From positions 1 to 29,354 of the forward strand of contig QHUF01000053.1 of NCBI GenBank assembly GCA_003221075.1: 29,354 nucleotides of DNA, given 5' to 3'. The DNA comes from Gemmatimonadota bacterium. Lineage in GTDB: Bacteria; Gemmatimonadota; Gemmatimonadetes; Gemmatimonadales; GWC2-71-9. Shown piece by piece: positions 8,987-17,076 of the stretch. Below the pieces are notes generated by a model. The model saw only the letters and a program-made list of their open reading frames with translations. It was not told where the DNA came from and searched no databases. The position numbers were made by a program, and so were the translations under genes. How positions within the stretch are numbered: the first letter of the stretch is position 1; the number at the start of each line of letters is the position of its first letter.

Positions 8987-10749
8987 TGCGGTCCATCCAA
9001 CGGACGTTCCCGCTGTTCGTGACCGCCCTGTTACTGGCGGTGGCAATCGTACAGCTCACCGTTGGATACGGAGAGGTCCGGCGGGCCAGCCGGTCGGTCG
9101 CCGACACGCGGCTACGGTTTGTCGATAGCGTGCTGGTCGATCTGTTCCGATCGGGCCCACAACGCGCCCGCATTACGGCACTCGCCAAGGACAGCGCCGT
9201 CGTGGCGTTCCTGCGCTCTGGCGGACAGCGTGGCCGCGCGCAGGCGTTAGACGCGCTGCGTCGCAACACCCTGGATACCGCCAGTAACGTCCGGCTCGAG
9301 CTGCGGGACTTCAGCGGCCGGCTGCTCCTGAGCACCGGCCGTTTTGCCTTGGGCGACAGCGTCCTCGTTTCACCGGGCACGGACTCGGCACGGTTCGGCC
9401 CGTTGCAGCGGCGCGATACGGTGCTGTTCTTTGGCATCGCAGCGGCGACGGGTGGGACGGAGCAGGCGGCGGGGAACGGAACGGAGCTGTCGGGCGGAAT
9501 CGTGCAGCAGGTCGCCCGCCTCCAGCTCAATGACCGGACGCGCCGGCAATTGACCGGTCTGTCCGGGGGCGACATGGCCTTCCTGTTCGGCAATGCCGCG
9601 GGCGATCCATGGACCGACTTCGGGTCGATCTTGAGCGCGCCTCCGGCGAACGTGCGAAACAGCCCCAGGCCCACGCGCTATGAGCGGGGCGAAACGAAGC
9701 GAGCGATCGCGATGGCGGTGCCGGGGACGCCCTGGATGGTCGTCACGGAACTGCCCAGCCGTCTGATCGTCGCTCCGGCGCAAGGGTATCTCCTGAACAT
9801 GGCGCCGCTCGCCGCGCTCATCGTCATCTTCGGTGCCCTGGCTGCGTGGTGGGGAAGCCGCCGGCTGACCGCCCCGCTGGTCGGGGTGACTCGCGGGGCC
9901 GAAGCGATCGCATCGGGCGATCTCACGCACCGGGTGCCCGCTGGGCGCGACGATGAGTTGGGCCGGCTGGCGCGGTCGTTCAACACCATGGCCGACCAGG
10001 TATCACGCTCGCATCACCACCTCGAGACGCAGGTGGCGCAGCGCACCAAGGCGCTGGAGGGGACGAACGCGGAGCTGGAGTCATTCTCATATTCGGTGTC
10101 ACACGATCTGCGGGCGCCGCTGCGCGCCATTCACGGCTTCTCACGAATCCTGCTCGAGGATCACAACGCCAAGCTCGATCCCGAAGCCCAACGCCTGCTC
10201 GGGGTGATCGATCAGAACACCCGCCGCATGGGCCAGCTCATCGACGATCTGCTCGCCTTCTCGCGGCTTGGTCGGACCGACCTGTCGACGGGACCCGTCG
10301 ACATGAAGGAGCTGGCCCAGACGGTCGCCGACGAAATCCAGCGCACCGACAACGGACGGCAGGGATCCCTGGAGATCCGGATCGATCCATTGCCGCCCGC
10401 CCGCGGCGATCGCGGCCTGCTGCGCCAGGTGATGGCCAACCTGCTTCAGAACGCCGCGAAGTTCACGCGCGACCGCCCGAGCGCGCGGATCGAGGTCGGC
10501 TCGCGAGCGGATAGCGGGCAGACCGTGTACTTCGTGAAGGACAACGGCGCGGGGTTTGACGCGCGGTACGCGGACAAGCTGTTCGGGGTCTTCCAGCGGC
10601 TGCACAGCACCGAACAGTTCGACGGCACGGGCGTCGGCCTTGCGATCGTCAAACGCATCGTGCAACGGCACGGCGGCCGCGTCTGGGCAGAAGGCGCCGT
10701 GAACCAGGGAGCCACATTCTTCTTCACCCTCCCAGGCGAGGAGCGCTGA
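8983..10749 (+). CDS. Membrane sensor histidine kinase with HAMP domain (phytochrome-kinase-like core)
   Basis: A 588-residue kinase. A transmembrane helix lies at about residues 9-28 (FPLFVTALLLAVAIVQLTV). A periplasmic region of about 240 residues follows, perhaps CACHE-like, which I cannot assign firmly. A second helix at about 269-293 (MAPLAALIVIFGALAAWW) leads to a HAMP linker (to about 345), then a HisKA box SYSVSHDLRAPLRAIHGFSR with H374 and an ATPase domain with DNGAGFD and GTGVGLAIVKRIV. The SVSHDLRAPLRAI box is the type found in bacteriophytochrome kinases, but the input here is a membrane sensor. It starts within the stop of the upstream hybrid kinase, and its TGA overlaps the ATG of the Rcp1-like regulator by one base. 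ATG codons at 8983 and 8986 are both possible starts. Confidence 0.93.
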   Translation: MMRSIQRTFPLFVTALLLAVAIVQLTVGYGEVRRASRSVADTRLRFVDSVLVDLFRSGPQRARITALAKDSAVVAFLRSGGQRGRAQALDALRRNTLDTASNVRLELRDFSGRLLLSTGRFALGDSVLVSPGTDSARFGPLQRRDTVLFFGIAAATGGTEQAAGNGTELSGGIVQQVARLQLNDRTRRQLTGLSGGDMAFLFGNAAGDPWTDFGSILSAPPANVRNSPRPTRYERGETKRAIAMAVPGTPWMVVTELPSRLIVAPAQGYLLNMAPLAALIVIFGALAAWWGSRRLTAPLVGVTRGAEAIASGDLTHRVPAGRDDELGRLARSFNTMADQVSRSHHHLETQVAQRTKALEGTNAELESFSYSVSHDLRAPLRAIHGFSRILLEDHNAKLDPEAQRLLGVIDQNTRRMGQLIDDLLAFSRLGRTDLSTGPVDMKELAQTVADEIQRTDNGRQGSLEIRIDPLPPARGDRGLLRQVMANLLQNAAKFTRDRPSARIEVGSRADSGQTVYFVKDNGAGFDARYADKLFGVFQRLHSTEQFDGTGVGLAIVKRIVQRHGGRVWAEGAVNQGATFFFTLPGEER

Positions 10750-11168
10750 TGCAATCCCACGGCGTCGAGATTCTGCTCGTCGAGGACAACGCCAACGATG
10801 CGGAGCTGACCCTGCGGGCCCTGAAGCAGCGCAACCTCGCCAACCAGGTGTTCGTCTGCCACGATGGTGCCGAAGCGCTGGACTTCTTCTCGAGTGGAGC
10901 GAGTCCCGTTCCCAAGGTCGTGCTGCTCGACCTCAAATTGCCCAAGGTGGACGGCCTCGAGGTCCTGCGCCGCCTCAAAGGGGACGCGCGGACGAAGGCG
11001 ATTCCGATCGTCGTGCTCACGTCCTCGCGCGAGGAGCCGGACATCGAGCGCGCCTACGAGCTCGGCGCCAACAGCTACATCGTCAAACCGGTCGACTTCG
11101 AGGCCTTCGCCCGCGCCGTCTCCGACGTCGGGCTCTACTGGCTCTTGCTCAACCACCCCCCGCAGTAA
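10749..11168 (+). CDS. Single-domain response regulator, Rcp1/CheY-like
   Basis: A 139-residue stand-alone receiver. It opens with VEILLVEDNANDAELTLRAL. The phospho-acceptor is D61 in VVLLDLKLPKVDGLEVL, the switch is VLTSSREEPD, and the lysine lies in YIVKPVDF. The insert-rich pattern after the first helix and the motif SREEPD resemble the Rcp1 family of phytochrome-linked regulators. The ATG overlaps the stop of the membrane kinase (TGATG), so that kinase is its obvious donor. With no output domain it must pass phosphate on or act by protein contact. The receiver-gated kinases on either side are plausible partners. Confidence 0.94.
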   Translation: MQSHGVEILLVEDNANDAELTLRALKQRNLANQVFVCHDGAEALDFFSSGASPVPKVVLLDLKLPKVDGLEVLRRLKGDARTKAIPIVVLTSSREEPDIERAYELGANSYIVKPVDFEAFARAVSDVGLYWLLLNHPPQ

Positions 11169-11171
11169 CCG

Positions 11172-13115
11172 GTGGCCTCCCAGCCTCTGCGCGTGCTGAT
11201 GGTCGAAGACCGCGCGGAGGACGCGGAGCTGGCGATCCGCGAGCTTCGCCGCGCGGAGCTCGAGTGCCAGACCGAACGGGTCGACAAGGCAGACGCGTTT
11301 CGCCGGGCGCTGGTCGAGTTCCGGCCGGACATCGTGCTCGCCGACTATACGGTGCCGGGGTTTGGCGGGATGGCCGCGCTCGAGATTCTCAAGACCGACG
11401 CACCTACCATTCCCCTGATCGTCGTCACTGGAAGTCTGGACGAGGAAACGGCGGCAGAGTGCATCAAGGCGGGCGCCGCCGACTACGTGCTCAAGACGAA
11501 TCTGATCCGGCTCGAGCCGGCCATCAACGGTGCGATAGCCTTTTCCCAGAGCCAAGCCGACAAGCTTCTCGCCGAATCGGCGCTCCGGATCAGCGAACGC
11601 CGGTTTCGCGCGCTCGTGGAAGAGAGTTGGGACGCCATCGCCCTGTTCGCCGGCGACGGCACGATCCTCTACGGCAGTCCCGCCACCACCCGGCTCCTTG
11701 GGTACGAGCTGACCGAGTTCGTGGGCCGGAATGCGATGGAGCTGATCTACCCCGACGATCGCGCGGGCGTGCTCGTGCGCCTCCAGGAGGTCATGGCCGC
11801 GCCACGCGCCCGGGTCCACGTCGCGGCGCGCGTGCTGCACAAGAACGGCACCTGGCGTTACCTCGAAGGCGTGTTCACCAACTTGCTCGACGATCCGAGT
11901 GTCGGGGCGATCGTGAACAACTATCGGGACGTCACCGATCGCCGCATCCTGGAAGAACAAGTCATTTTGTCGCAGAAGATGGAAGCCATCGGCCGGCTGG
12001 CGGGTGGCGTGGCGCACGATTTCAACAACATCCTCACCGCGATCGGCGGATACACCGATCTCCTGCTCGCCGATCTTCCTGCCGGCGATCACCGCCGCCA
12101 CGATGTCGAAGAGATTTATCAGGCCGCACAACGCGCCGCCGGGTTGACGCACCAGCTGCTCGCGTTCAGCCGGCGGCAGGTCCTCCAGCCGAAGGTCATC
12201 AACCTCAACGCCCTGGTGCCCGACATCGAGAAAATGCTGCGGCGGCTCATCGGCGAGGACATTCTCCTCGCGACGGTGCTGCATCCGCATCTCGGCAACG
12301 TGCGCGCCGACCCCGGCCAGCTGGAACAGGTGATCGTCAATCTCGCCGTGAACGCGCGCGACGCGATGCCCGACGGCGGCCGCCTCACCATCGAAACGCG
12401 GAACGTCGAGCTCGACGAGGTCTACGCCACTGACCACCCCAGTGTCAAACCTGGTCACTATGTCATGCTCGCCGTAACCGATACCGGGGTGGGCATGGAC
12501 GAGGAAACGAAGGCACGGATCTTCGAGCCATTTTTCACGACAAAAGTCCGCGGCAAAGGCACCGGGCTGGGCCTGGCCACGGTGTACGGCATCGTACAGC
12601 AAACGGGCGGCCACATCTGGCCCTACTCCGAACCGGGCCGGGGGACCACGATGCGAGTGTACCTGCCGCGGGTCGATGACCCGGCCGACCCCATCGAGCA
12701 CGCCGGAGACGTCGCACCCGGCGTCGTAGGTGGCACCGAGACGATCCTGGTCGTCGAGGACGAGGCGCCAGTCCGTGCGGTCACGCGCCAGCTGCTCGAA
12801 CGGAACGGCTATACCGTCATGGAAGCGGCGGATGGACCGGCCGCATTGGCGTTGGTGGACGGCGAGGCCGGCGGCCGGCACATCGATCTCCTGTTGACCG
12901 ACGTGATCATGCCCGGAATGAGCGGGCGCGAGCTCGCCGATAAGCTCAGAGCTCGTCGTCCGAACGTGCGAGTGCTCTTCATGTCCGGATACACGGATGA
13001 CGCCGTGGTCCGGCACGGGATGCTCGAACCAGGGCTCGCGTACCTCGCGAAGCCGTTTCATCCGCCTGCCTTGCTGCGGAAGGTTCGTGGCGTCCTGCAA
13101 AACCAGAGTCTCTAG
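11172..13115 (+). CDS. Hybrid histidine kinase, REC-PAS-HisKA-HATPase-REC (paralogue)
   Basis: A 647-residue kinase starting at GTG 11172, 3 bases after the preceding stop. The N-terminal receiver (5-120) starts LRVLMVEDRAEDAELAI and has D58 in IVLADYTVPGFGG. A PAS domain lies at about 140-260. The HisKA box GGVAHDFNNIL has H282. The ATPase domain has NLAVNARDAMPDGG and GKGTGLGLATVYG. The C-terminal receiver (525-645) has D577 in LLTDVIMPG and ends LAKPF. Order and motifs match the hybrid at 7079-8986, so the two probably arose by duplication and now flank the HAMP kinase and Rcp1-like regulator. It is the last gene of the signalling run; an AT-rich spacer follows. Confidence 0.93.
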   Translation: MASQPLRVLMVEDRAEDAELAIRELRRAELECQTERVDKADAFRRALVEFRPDIVLADYTVPGFGGMAALEILKTDAPTIPLIVVTGSLDEETAAECIKAGAADYVLKTNLIRLEPAINGAIAFSQSQADKLLAESALRISERRFRALVEESWDAIALFAGDGTILYGSPATTRLLGYELTEFVGRNAMELIYPDDRAGVLVRLQEVMAAPRARVHVAARVLHKNGTWRYLEGVFTNLLDDPSVGAIVNNYRDVTDRRILEEQVILSQKMEAIGRLAGGVAHDFNNILTAIGGYTDLLLADLPAGDHRRHDVEEIYQAAQRAAGLTHQLLAFSRRQVLQPKVINLNALVPDIEKMLRRLIGEDILLATVLHPHLGNVRADPGQLEQVIVNLAVNARDAMPDGGRLTIETRNVELDEVYATDHPSVKPGHYVMLAVTDTGVGMDEETKARIFEPFFTTKVRGKGTGLGLATVYGIVQQTGGHIWPYSEPGRGTTMRVYLPRVDDPADPIEHAGDVAPGVVGGTETILVVEDEAPVRAVTRQLLERNGYTVMEAADGPAALALVDGEAGGRHIDLLLTDVIMPGMSGRELADKLRARRPNVRVLFMSGYTDDAVVRHGMLEPGLAYLAKPFHPPALLRKVRGVLQNQSL

Positions 13116-13310
13116 CCCCAAAGAAAACCCGAAAAAAATCGATAATATCGCTACAATCTGGCGAGTGCGTGCTCACTTAATGGCTTAAGTCTGTCACAAC
13201 AAAGCAATTAAGTCCGCGCAAGGCCGAAAGTACAATTGTACTAGCTTGGCATATAATCACTTACGCCACTGAGTGGCGCGGCGCACTGACACCCCAGCTA
13301 GATTCCCGCC
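13116..13310. other. AT-rich, palindrome-rich intergenic spacer before holB
   Basis: This 195-base gap is much more AT-rich than its surroundings and holds no credible gene. It contains four inverted repeats: CGATAATATCG (13140-13150), ACTTAA-TGGC-TTAAGT (13175-13190), the uninterrupted palindrome GTACAATTGTAC (13230-13241) and CGCCACT-G-AGTGGCG (13264-13278). A TATAAT box lies at 13252-13257. The palindromes could be operators or a site for a dimeric regulator; none is a family I can name. No U-tailed terminator is visible after the kinase stop. Confidence 0.7.
13229..13257 (+). promoter_or_regulatory. Probable sigma70-type promoter of holB-moaC
   Basis: A perfect TATAAT (13252-13257) sits 17 bases downstream of AGTACA (13229-13234), which matches TTGACA at three of six positions. 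The 12-base palindrome GTACAATTGTAC overlaps the -35 region, as an operator would. A transcript starting near 13264 would begin at the inverted repeat CGCCACT/AGTGGCG. The -35 match is weak, so this call rests mainly on the -10 box and the AT-rich setting. Confidence 0.45.
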
Positions 13311-14357
13311 ATGTCTTTACCGCCCCTCACCGGGCACGAAAGGGTTAGGTCCAAACTGGCGGGCGCCCAGGCCTCCGGAAAGCTCCCGCAAGCGCTGCTG
13401 CTTGCCGGACCTCGTGGTGTCGGGAAGCAGCGTCTCGCGCTGTGGCTTGCCCAACTGATTCATTGCGAAGCCCCAGGCCAGGAACCGTGCGGCCAATGCC
13501 GCCCGTGCCGACTTGTGGTTTCGCTGCAACACCCCGACGTGCACTGGTTTGTGCCTGTAGAGCTGAGCAAACGCGGTGGGACGAGCACCGGAGACGCCGA
13601 CAAGCAGGTCGATCTCGTCGCGGATGCGTTGGCCGAGGAAATGGCGGCGCGCCGCGAGCAACCGTTGTACGCGCCCGTCGTGGGATTGGCGAGTCATCCG
13701 GTTGCGTCGGTCCGGTTGCTGCTCAAACGGCTGGCGCTGACGCCCGCGATGGGGACGAAGAAGGTCTTCATCGTGGGCGATGCGGAACGGTTGATCCCCC
13801 AACTGGGGACGGAAGTCGCAGCGAATGCGCTGCTCAAGGCGCTCGAGGAACCGCCGGCCGACTCGGTGATCATCATCACGGCCGCGGACCCCAACGCCCT
13901 GCTTCCGACGATTATGTCGCGTGTTGTGCTGATAAGTGTTGCACGAATCGCCGACAGTGACGTGACAGTTTTCGCGCAGCAGACGCTCGGAATTGGCGAC
14001 AAAGCTGAACTGGCACAACGAGTTACGGCTGCCGAGGGGTGCATTGGCAAGCTCTTTGCGACAGTAACCGGCCGTTCCGGGCAACCGGCAGATGATCAGG
14101 CAGCACGGTTTCTCGAAGCTCCATGGTTGTTCGCGCTTGGGCAGGTGCCGTTTCAGGCGCGCGGGGGCTTTACCGATATGCTCGACGCGTTGGCCGGCAG
14201 ATTGCGCAGCGAAGCCAAGCGTGGTGGCGATACCGACAAGCTGGTCGAAGCCATCGCTTTGGTCCTGGATGCACGCGATCTCGCGCAGGGCAACGTGAAC
14301 CCGCAGCTCCTCGCCGCCGTATTGGCCGGGGACCTGCAGGGGACGAGGCGGTCATGA
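13311..14357 (+). CDS. holB: DNA polymerase III, delta prime subunit
   Basis: A 348-residue clamp-loader subunit, which with gamma/tau and delta opens the sliding clamp for loading at primed sites. The AAA+ module shows LLLAGPRGVGKQRLALWLAQ, a Walker A-like loop with Q in place of the usual S/T, as expected of the non-hydrolysing delta prime. A zinc module CX7CX2CX2C follows (CEAPGQEPCGQCRPC). The region FIVGDAERLIPQLGTEVAAN, then ALLKALEEPP and LPTIMSR (sensor/SRC-like arginine), is typical of the family. It overlaps moaC by four bases (ATGA). No Shine-Dalgarno site is seen. A TAGATT box lies 6 bases before the ATG, in addition to the TATAAT further upstream. Confidence 0.93.
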   Translation: MSLPPLTGHERVRSKLAGAQASGKLPQALLLAGPRGVGKQRLALWLAQLIHCEAPGQEPCGQCRPCRLVVSLQHPDVHWFVPVELSKRGGTSTGDADKQVDLVADALAEEMAARREQPLYAPVVGLASHPVASVRLLLKRLALTPAMGTKKVFIVGDAERLIPQLGTEVAANALLKALEEPPADSVIIITAADPNALLPTIMSRVVLISVARIADSDVTVFAQQTLGIGDKAELAQRVTAAEGCIGKLFATVTGRSGQPADDQAARFLEAPWLFALGQVPFQARGGFTDMLDALAGRLRSEAKRGGDTDKLVEAIALVLDARDLAQGNVNPQLLAAVLAGDLQGTRRS

Positions 14358-14815
14358 AGCTGTCGCATCTGGACCAGGCCGGCCGCGCCCGGATGGTCGA
14401 CGTCGGCGACAAACCGATGATGGATCGATCGGCGGTCGCGACGGGAACGATTCGGATGTCGCCGGACGCTTACCGGCAGGTGGCCGATGAGGTCATCGCA
14501 AAAGGCGACGTGCTGGCGGTGAGCGAAGTCGCGGGAACGCTGGCGGCGAAACGGACGGCGGAGCTGATCCCGCTCTGCCACCCCCTGGGCCTCGATCATG
14601 TCGAGGTCGAGGCGAGCTTGGCCGAATCGTTACCGGGCGTGCGCATCTGGGCCAAGGTGCGGACAGTTGGTCGGACCGGCGTGGAAATGGAAGCACTGAC
14701 TGCGGTCGGCGTGGCGTTGCTGACCGTGTACGACATGGTGAAGGCCGTCGATAGCGAGATGGTGATCGGCGATATCAAGCTCGTGGAGAAGCAAAAGGCT
14801 CCGCGCGATGATTGA
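14354..14815 (+). CDS. moaC: Cyclic pyranopterin monophosphate synthase
   Basis: A 153-residue protein that acts in molybdenum cofactor synthesis. MoaC converts the MoaA product, 3',8-cyclo-7,8-dihydro-GTP, into cyclic pyranopterin monophosphate. Family signatures are clear: HLDQAGRARMVDVGDK at the N terminus, then SEVAGTLAAKRTAELIPLCH leading to PLGLDHV, then TVGRTGVEMEALTAVGVALL, then YDMVKAVDSEM. Its length is normal for the family. The ATG lies within the last codons and stop of holB, so the two are translated from one message although their functions are unrelated. No other Mo-cofactor gene is in the window. Confidence 0.96.
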   Translation: MKLSHLDQAGRARMVDVGDKPMMDRSAVATGTIRMSPDAYRQVADEVIAKGDVLAVSEVAGTLAAKRTAELIPLCHPLGLDHVEVEASLAESLPGVRIWAKVRTVGRTGVEMEALTAVGVALLTVYDMVKAVDSEMVIGDIKLVEKQKAPRDD

Positions 14816-14877
14816 CAGGTGCTTGACGCAGGTGATGCATGCTTGACTTGCAGGAAGTCGACAAACAGGGGAGGACT

Positions 14878-15525
14878 ATGCAGACGAAAACTCAACGTTT
14901 GATACTGCGCGGCGGAATTATCGTGCTGGCCGCTCTGCTCGTCAGTACCGTGGGCGGATGGGCCGGTGGCACGACGACCGACACTGAGCGCGCGCCCGCT
15001 TCGGGCACTGAGCTCCTCGGTGAACTGCGGTCGCTCCGGCAGCAGCTCGATGCCAAGCAGGGCGAGCTTGAAGTCGCCCGGCTGCAGCTCGACCGCGTCG
15101 ATGCCATCATGCAGTACTCGACCCATTACCGGCTGCCCGCCGATATGGCGACGGCGGTCTACGACGTCGCGCTGAGCGAGGGGATCGACCCCGGCCTGGC
15201 GTTCCGTCTGGTGAAGGTCGAGTCGGGGTTCAACCCGCGCGCCACGAGCCACGTCGGCGCGGTCGGGCTCACTCAGGTGCTGCCCAGCACGGCGCGGTTG
15301 TACGAGCCGGGGCTGACCACGCAGCAGCTGTATGACCGTGACACGAACCTGCGGATCGGGTTCCGGTACCTGCGGGACCTGCTGGACCGCTATCCCGCCA
15401 ACATGTCGTTGGCGCTACTCGCGTACAACCGTGGCCCGGCCAAGGTCGAGCAGTTGCTGGGCGCCGGACGCGATCCCGCGAACGGCTATGAAGCGGAAGT
15501 CATGAGGGGATTCCGGCACCACTAA
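14878..15525 (+). CDS. Lytic transglycosylase, SLT domain, membrane-anchored or secreted
   Basis: A 215-residue protein. A hydrophobic N-terminal segment (about residues 12-30, IIVLAALLVSTVGGWAG) is a signal peptide or anchor. A short coiled coil follows (about 45-75, LLGELRSLRQQLDAKQGELE). The C-terminal half is an SLT goose-type lysozyme fold with catalytic E115 in FRLVKVESGFNPRA, then GLTQVLPSTA and LALLAYNRGPAKV. It should cleave the MurNAc-GlcNAc bond of peptidoglycan with 1,6-anhydro product formation. I chose ATG 14878 because GGGGAGG stands just before it; an in-frame ATG at 14839 would put 13 extra polar residues ahead of the signal. It converges with the LysM transglycosylase, with 18 bases between stops. 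Confidence 0.9.
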   Translation: MQTKTQRLILRGGIIVLAALLVSTVGGWAGGTTTDTERAPASGTELLGELRSLRQQLDAKQGELEVARLQLDRVDAIMQYSTHYRLPADMATAVYDVALSEGIDPGLAFRLVKVESGFNPRATSHVGAVGLTQVLPSTARLYEPGLTTQQLYDRDTNLRIGFRYLRDLLDRYPANMSLALLAYNRGPAKVEQLLGAGRDPANGYEAEVMRGFRHH

Positions 15526-15543
15526 CCTCGGGTGCCGGCTGAA

Positions 15544-17076
15544 TCACCGGCCCGGAATCAGCAGGACGTCACCGGGCCGGATCACACTGCGCATCGTCAG
15601 GTCATTCGCTTCCAGTAACGCCATCAGCCCGATTCCGTGCTGGTGGGCGATCGCGCTGGCGGTCTCGCCGCGCGTCACGCGGTGGCGCGTGCCGTCGGCG
15701 GGCAGGCTGCTCACGCTGCGATACCGGCTCGACACACGGCGGACCCGGGGCTCCGGCGGATTGCTCCAGGCGCCGCGCGGTACCACACGCCCGCTCATCG
15801 GCACGATGATCCGCTGGCCCACGCGCAGCGCGTGCGAGCGCAGGTGGGGGTTCGCCGCCTGCAGCATCGTCACGGTCACCTTGTAGCGCTGCGCGATCCC
15901 GGAGAGCGTCTGACCCGTGGTGACGTAGTGGTCCACGAACGTCACCCGCTCGTTGACCGGCAGATCGGCGTACCGCTCGGCCACACGCGCCCCCTTGCCC
16001 CGCGGCACGCGCACGACGACGGCGCGCTGCGGCGGTGTTATGCCGCGCACGTACTGCGGATTCAGCTCCAGGAGCGCCGCAACCGACGTGTCGGCCAGGC
16101 GCGCCAGCACATCGAGCCCGGTCGCGTCGGGAACCGAGACCTCATCGAAGACCAGCGGGGGCAGGCGTTCGATGTCGGTGAACCCGTACCGGCTGGGCTG
16201 CTTGGCGATGAGTGCCGCCGCGATCAGCTTCGGCACATAGTCCCGCGTCTCCCGGCGCAGGTTGCGACGGTCGGCGATCTGGAAGAAGGTCTGATCGTCG
16301 ACAGTGTCGGGCTCACCCGGCAGGCGGCGGATTTCCCGCTCGATCCGGCCGGCACCGGCATTGTAGGCCGCGGCCGCCAGATAGACGCTCCCCAGGCGCT
16401 GCACCAGGTCCTGGAGATGATTGACCGCGGCGTCCGTCGCTTTGAAGGGATCGCGCCGCTCGTCCACCCAGGCGTCGATCTGCAGGCCATATCCCCGGCC
16501 CGTCGCCGACATGAACTGCCACATTCCCACGGCTCGGGCGCGGCTCACCGCCGTATTCGACAGCCCGCTTTCGATCAACGTGAGATAGACGAGATCCTCC
16601 GGGAGCTTGCGGGCACGCAACCGCTCGCGGATCATTCCCTCGTACCGCCCCAGGCGTGACAGCCAGATCTCAAACCGATCGCGCGCATCGAGCTGGAAGA
16701 ATTCGAGGTACTCGAGCACGCGGCGATTGCCCGCGAAGGCCGATACATCGATGTCGAACGTGGTGTTGGCGTCACTGCCGAAGAGATCCTCGGCCTCCTG
16801 ACGCACGTCCTCACCGCGCACCGCCACGTTGGTACGACGCGGCGCAAGCGAATCGGGGGCCCGCTCGTGCAAACTGTCGAGCGCGGACTGATCGGCGGCG
16901 GAGTCCTGCGCGACCGTTGCGAGCGCGGTTCCGAGCTGCACGGCGGAGCTATCACGCGCAGTCACCTCGGAGGCGGGCAGCGCCGTCACGGGAGCCGGGG
17001 GAATATGTGCGCCGGCGCAGGCGGCGAGCGCCGCTGCACTCAACATCGAAAACCACACTGCCGTCAGTCGTCTCAT
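15544..17076 (-). CDS. MltD-type lytic transglycosylase lipoprotein with two LysM domains
   Basis: A 510-residue envelope enzyme. The N terminus MRRLTAVWFSMLSAAALAAC ends in a lipobox (LAAC), so it is probably an outer-membrane lipoprotein. After a Ser/Ala-rich linker, an SLT domain lies at about residues 140-300, with catalytic E169 in LIESGLSNTAVSRARAVGMW and AAAAYNAGAGRIEREI. Two LysM peptidoglycan-binding modules follow, near 385-430 (HYVTTGQTLSGIAQRYKV) and at the C terminus (HRVTRGETASAIAHQHGI). This is the layout of MltD. A longer frame to 17322 exists, but the lipoprotein signal fixes the start at 17076. That ATG overlaps the stop of the upstream 133-residue gene by four bases, so it is the last gene of a leftward operon. 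Confidence 0.92.
   Translation of the reverse strand: MRRLTAVWFSMLSAAALAACAGAHIPPAPVTALPASEVTARDSSAVQLGTALATVAQDSAADQSALDSLHERAPDSLAPRRTNVAVRGEDVRQEAEDLFGSDANTTFDIDVSAFAGNRRVLEYLEFFQLDARDRFEIWLSRLGRYEGMIRERLRARKLPEDLVYLTLIESGLSNTAVSRARAVGMWQFMSATGRGYGLQIDAWVDERRDPFKATDAAVNHLQDLVQRLGSVYLAAAAYNAGAGRIEREIRRLPGEPDTVDDQTFFQIADRRNLRRETRDYVPKLIAAALIAKQPSRYGFTDIERLPPLVFDEVSVPDATGLDVLARLADTSVAALLELNPQYVRGITPPQRAVVVRVPRGKGARVAERYADLPVNERVTFVDHYVTTGQTLSGIAQRYKVTVTMLQAANPHLRSHALRVGQRIIVPMSGRVVPRGAWSNPPEPRVRRVSSRYRSVSSLPADGTRHRVTRGETASAIAHQHGIGLMALLEANDLTMRSVIRPGDVLLIPGR

Noticed and set aside
10446..13121. An 891-codon open frame on the minus strand
   Set aside because: It is antisense to the kinase at 11172-13115 and the regulator before it, whose domains and catalytic motifs are unmistakable. 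High GC keeps the opposite strand open. No domain was recognised in it.
15531..15552. A bidirectional terminator between the two transglycosylase genes
   Set aside because: Only a 5-bp GCCGG/CCGGC stem with competing pairing is present, and there is no T run on either strand.
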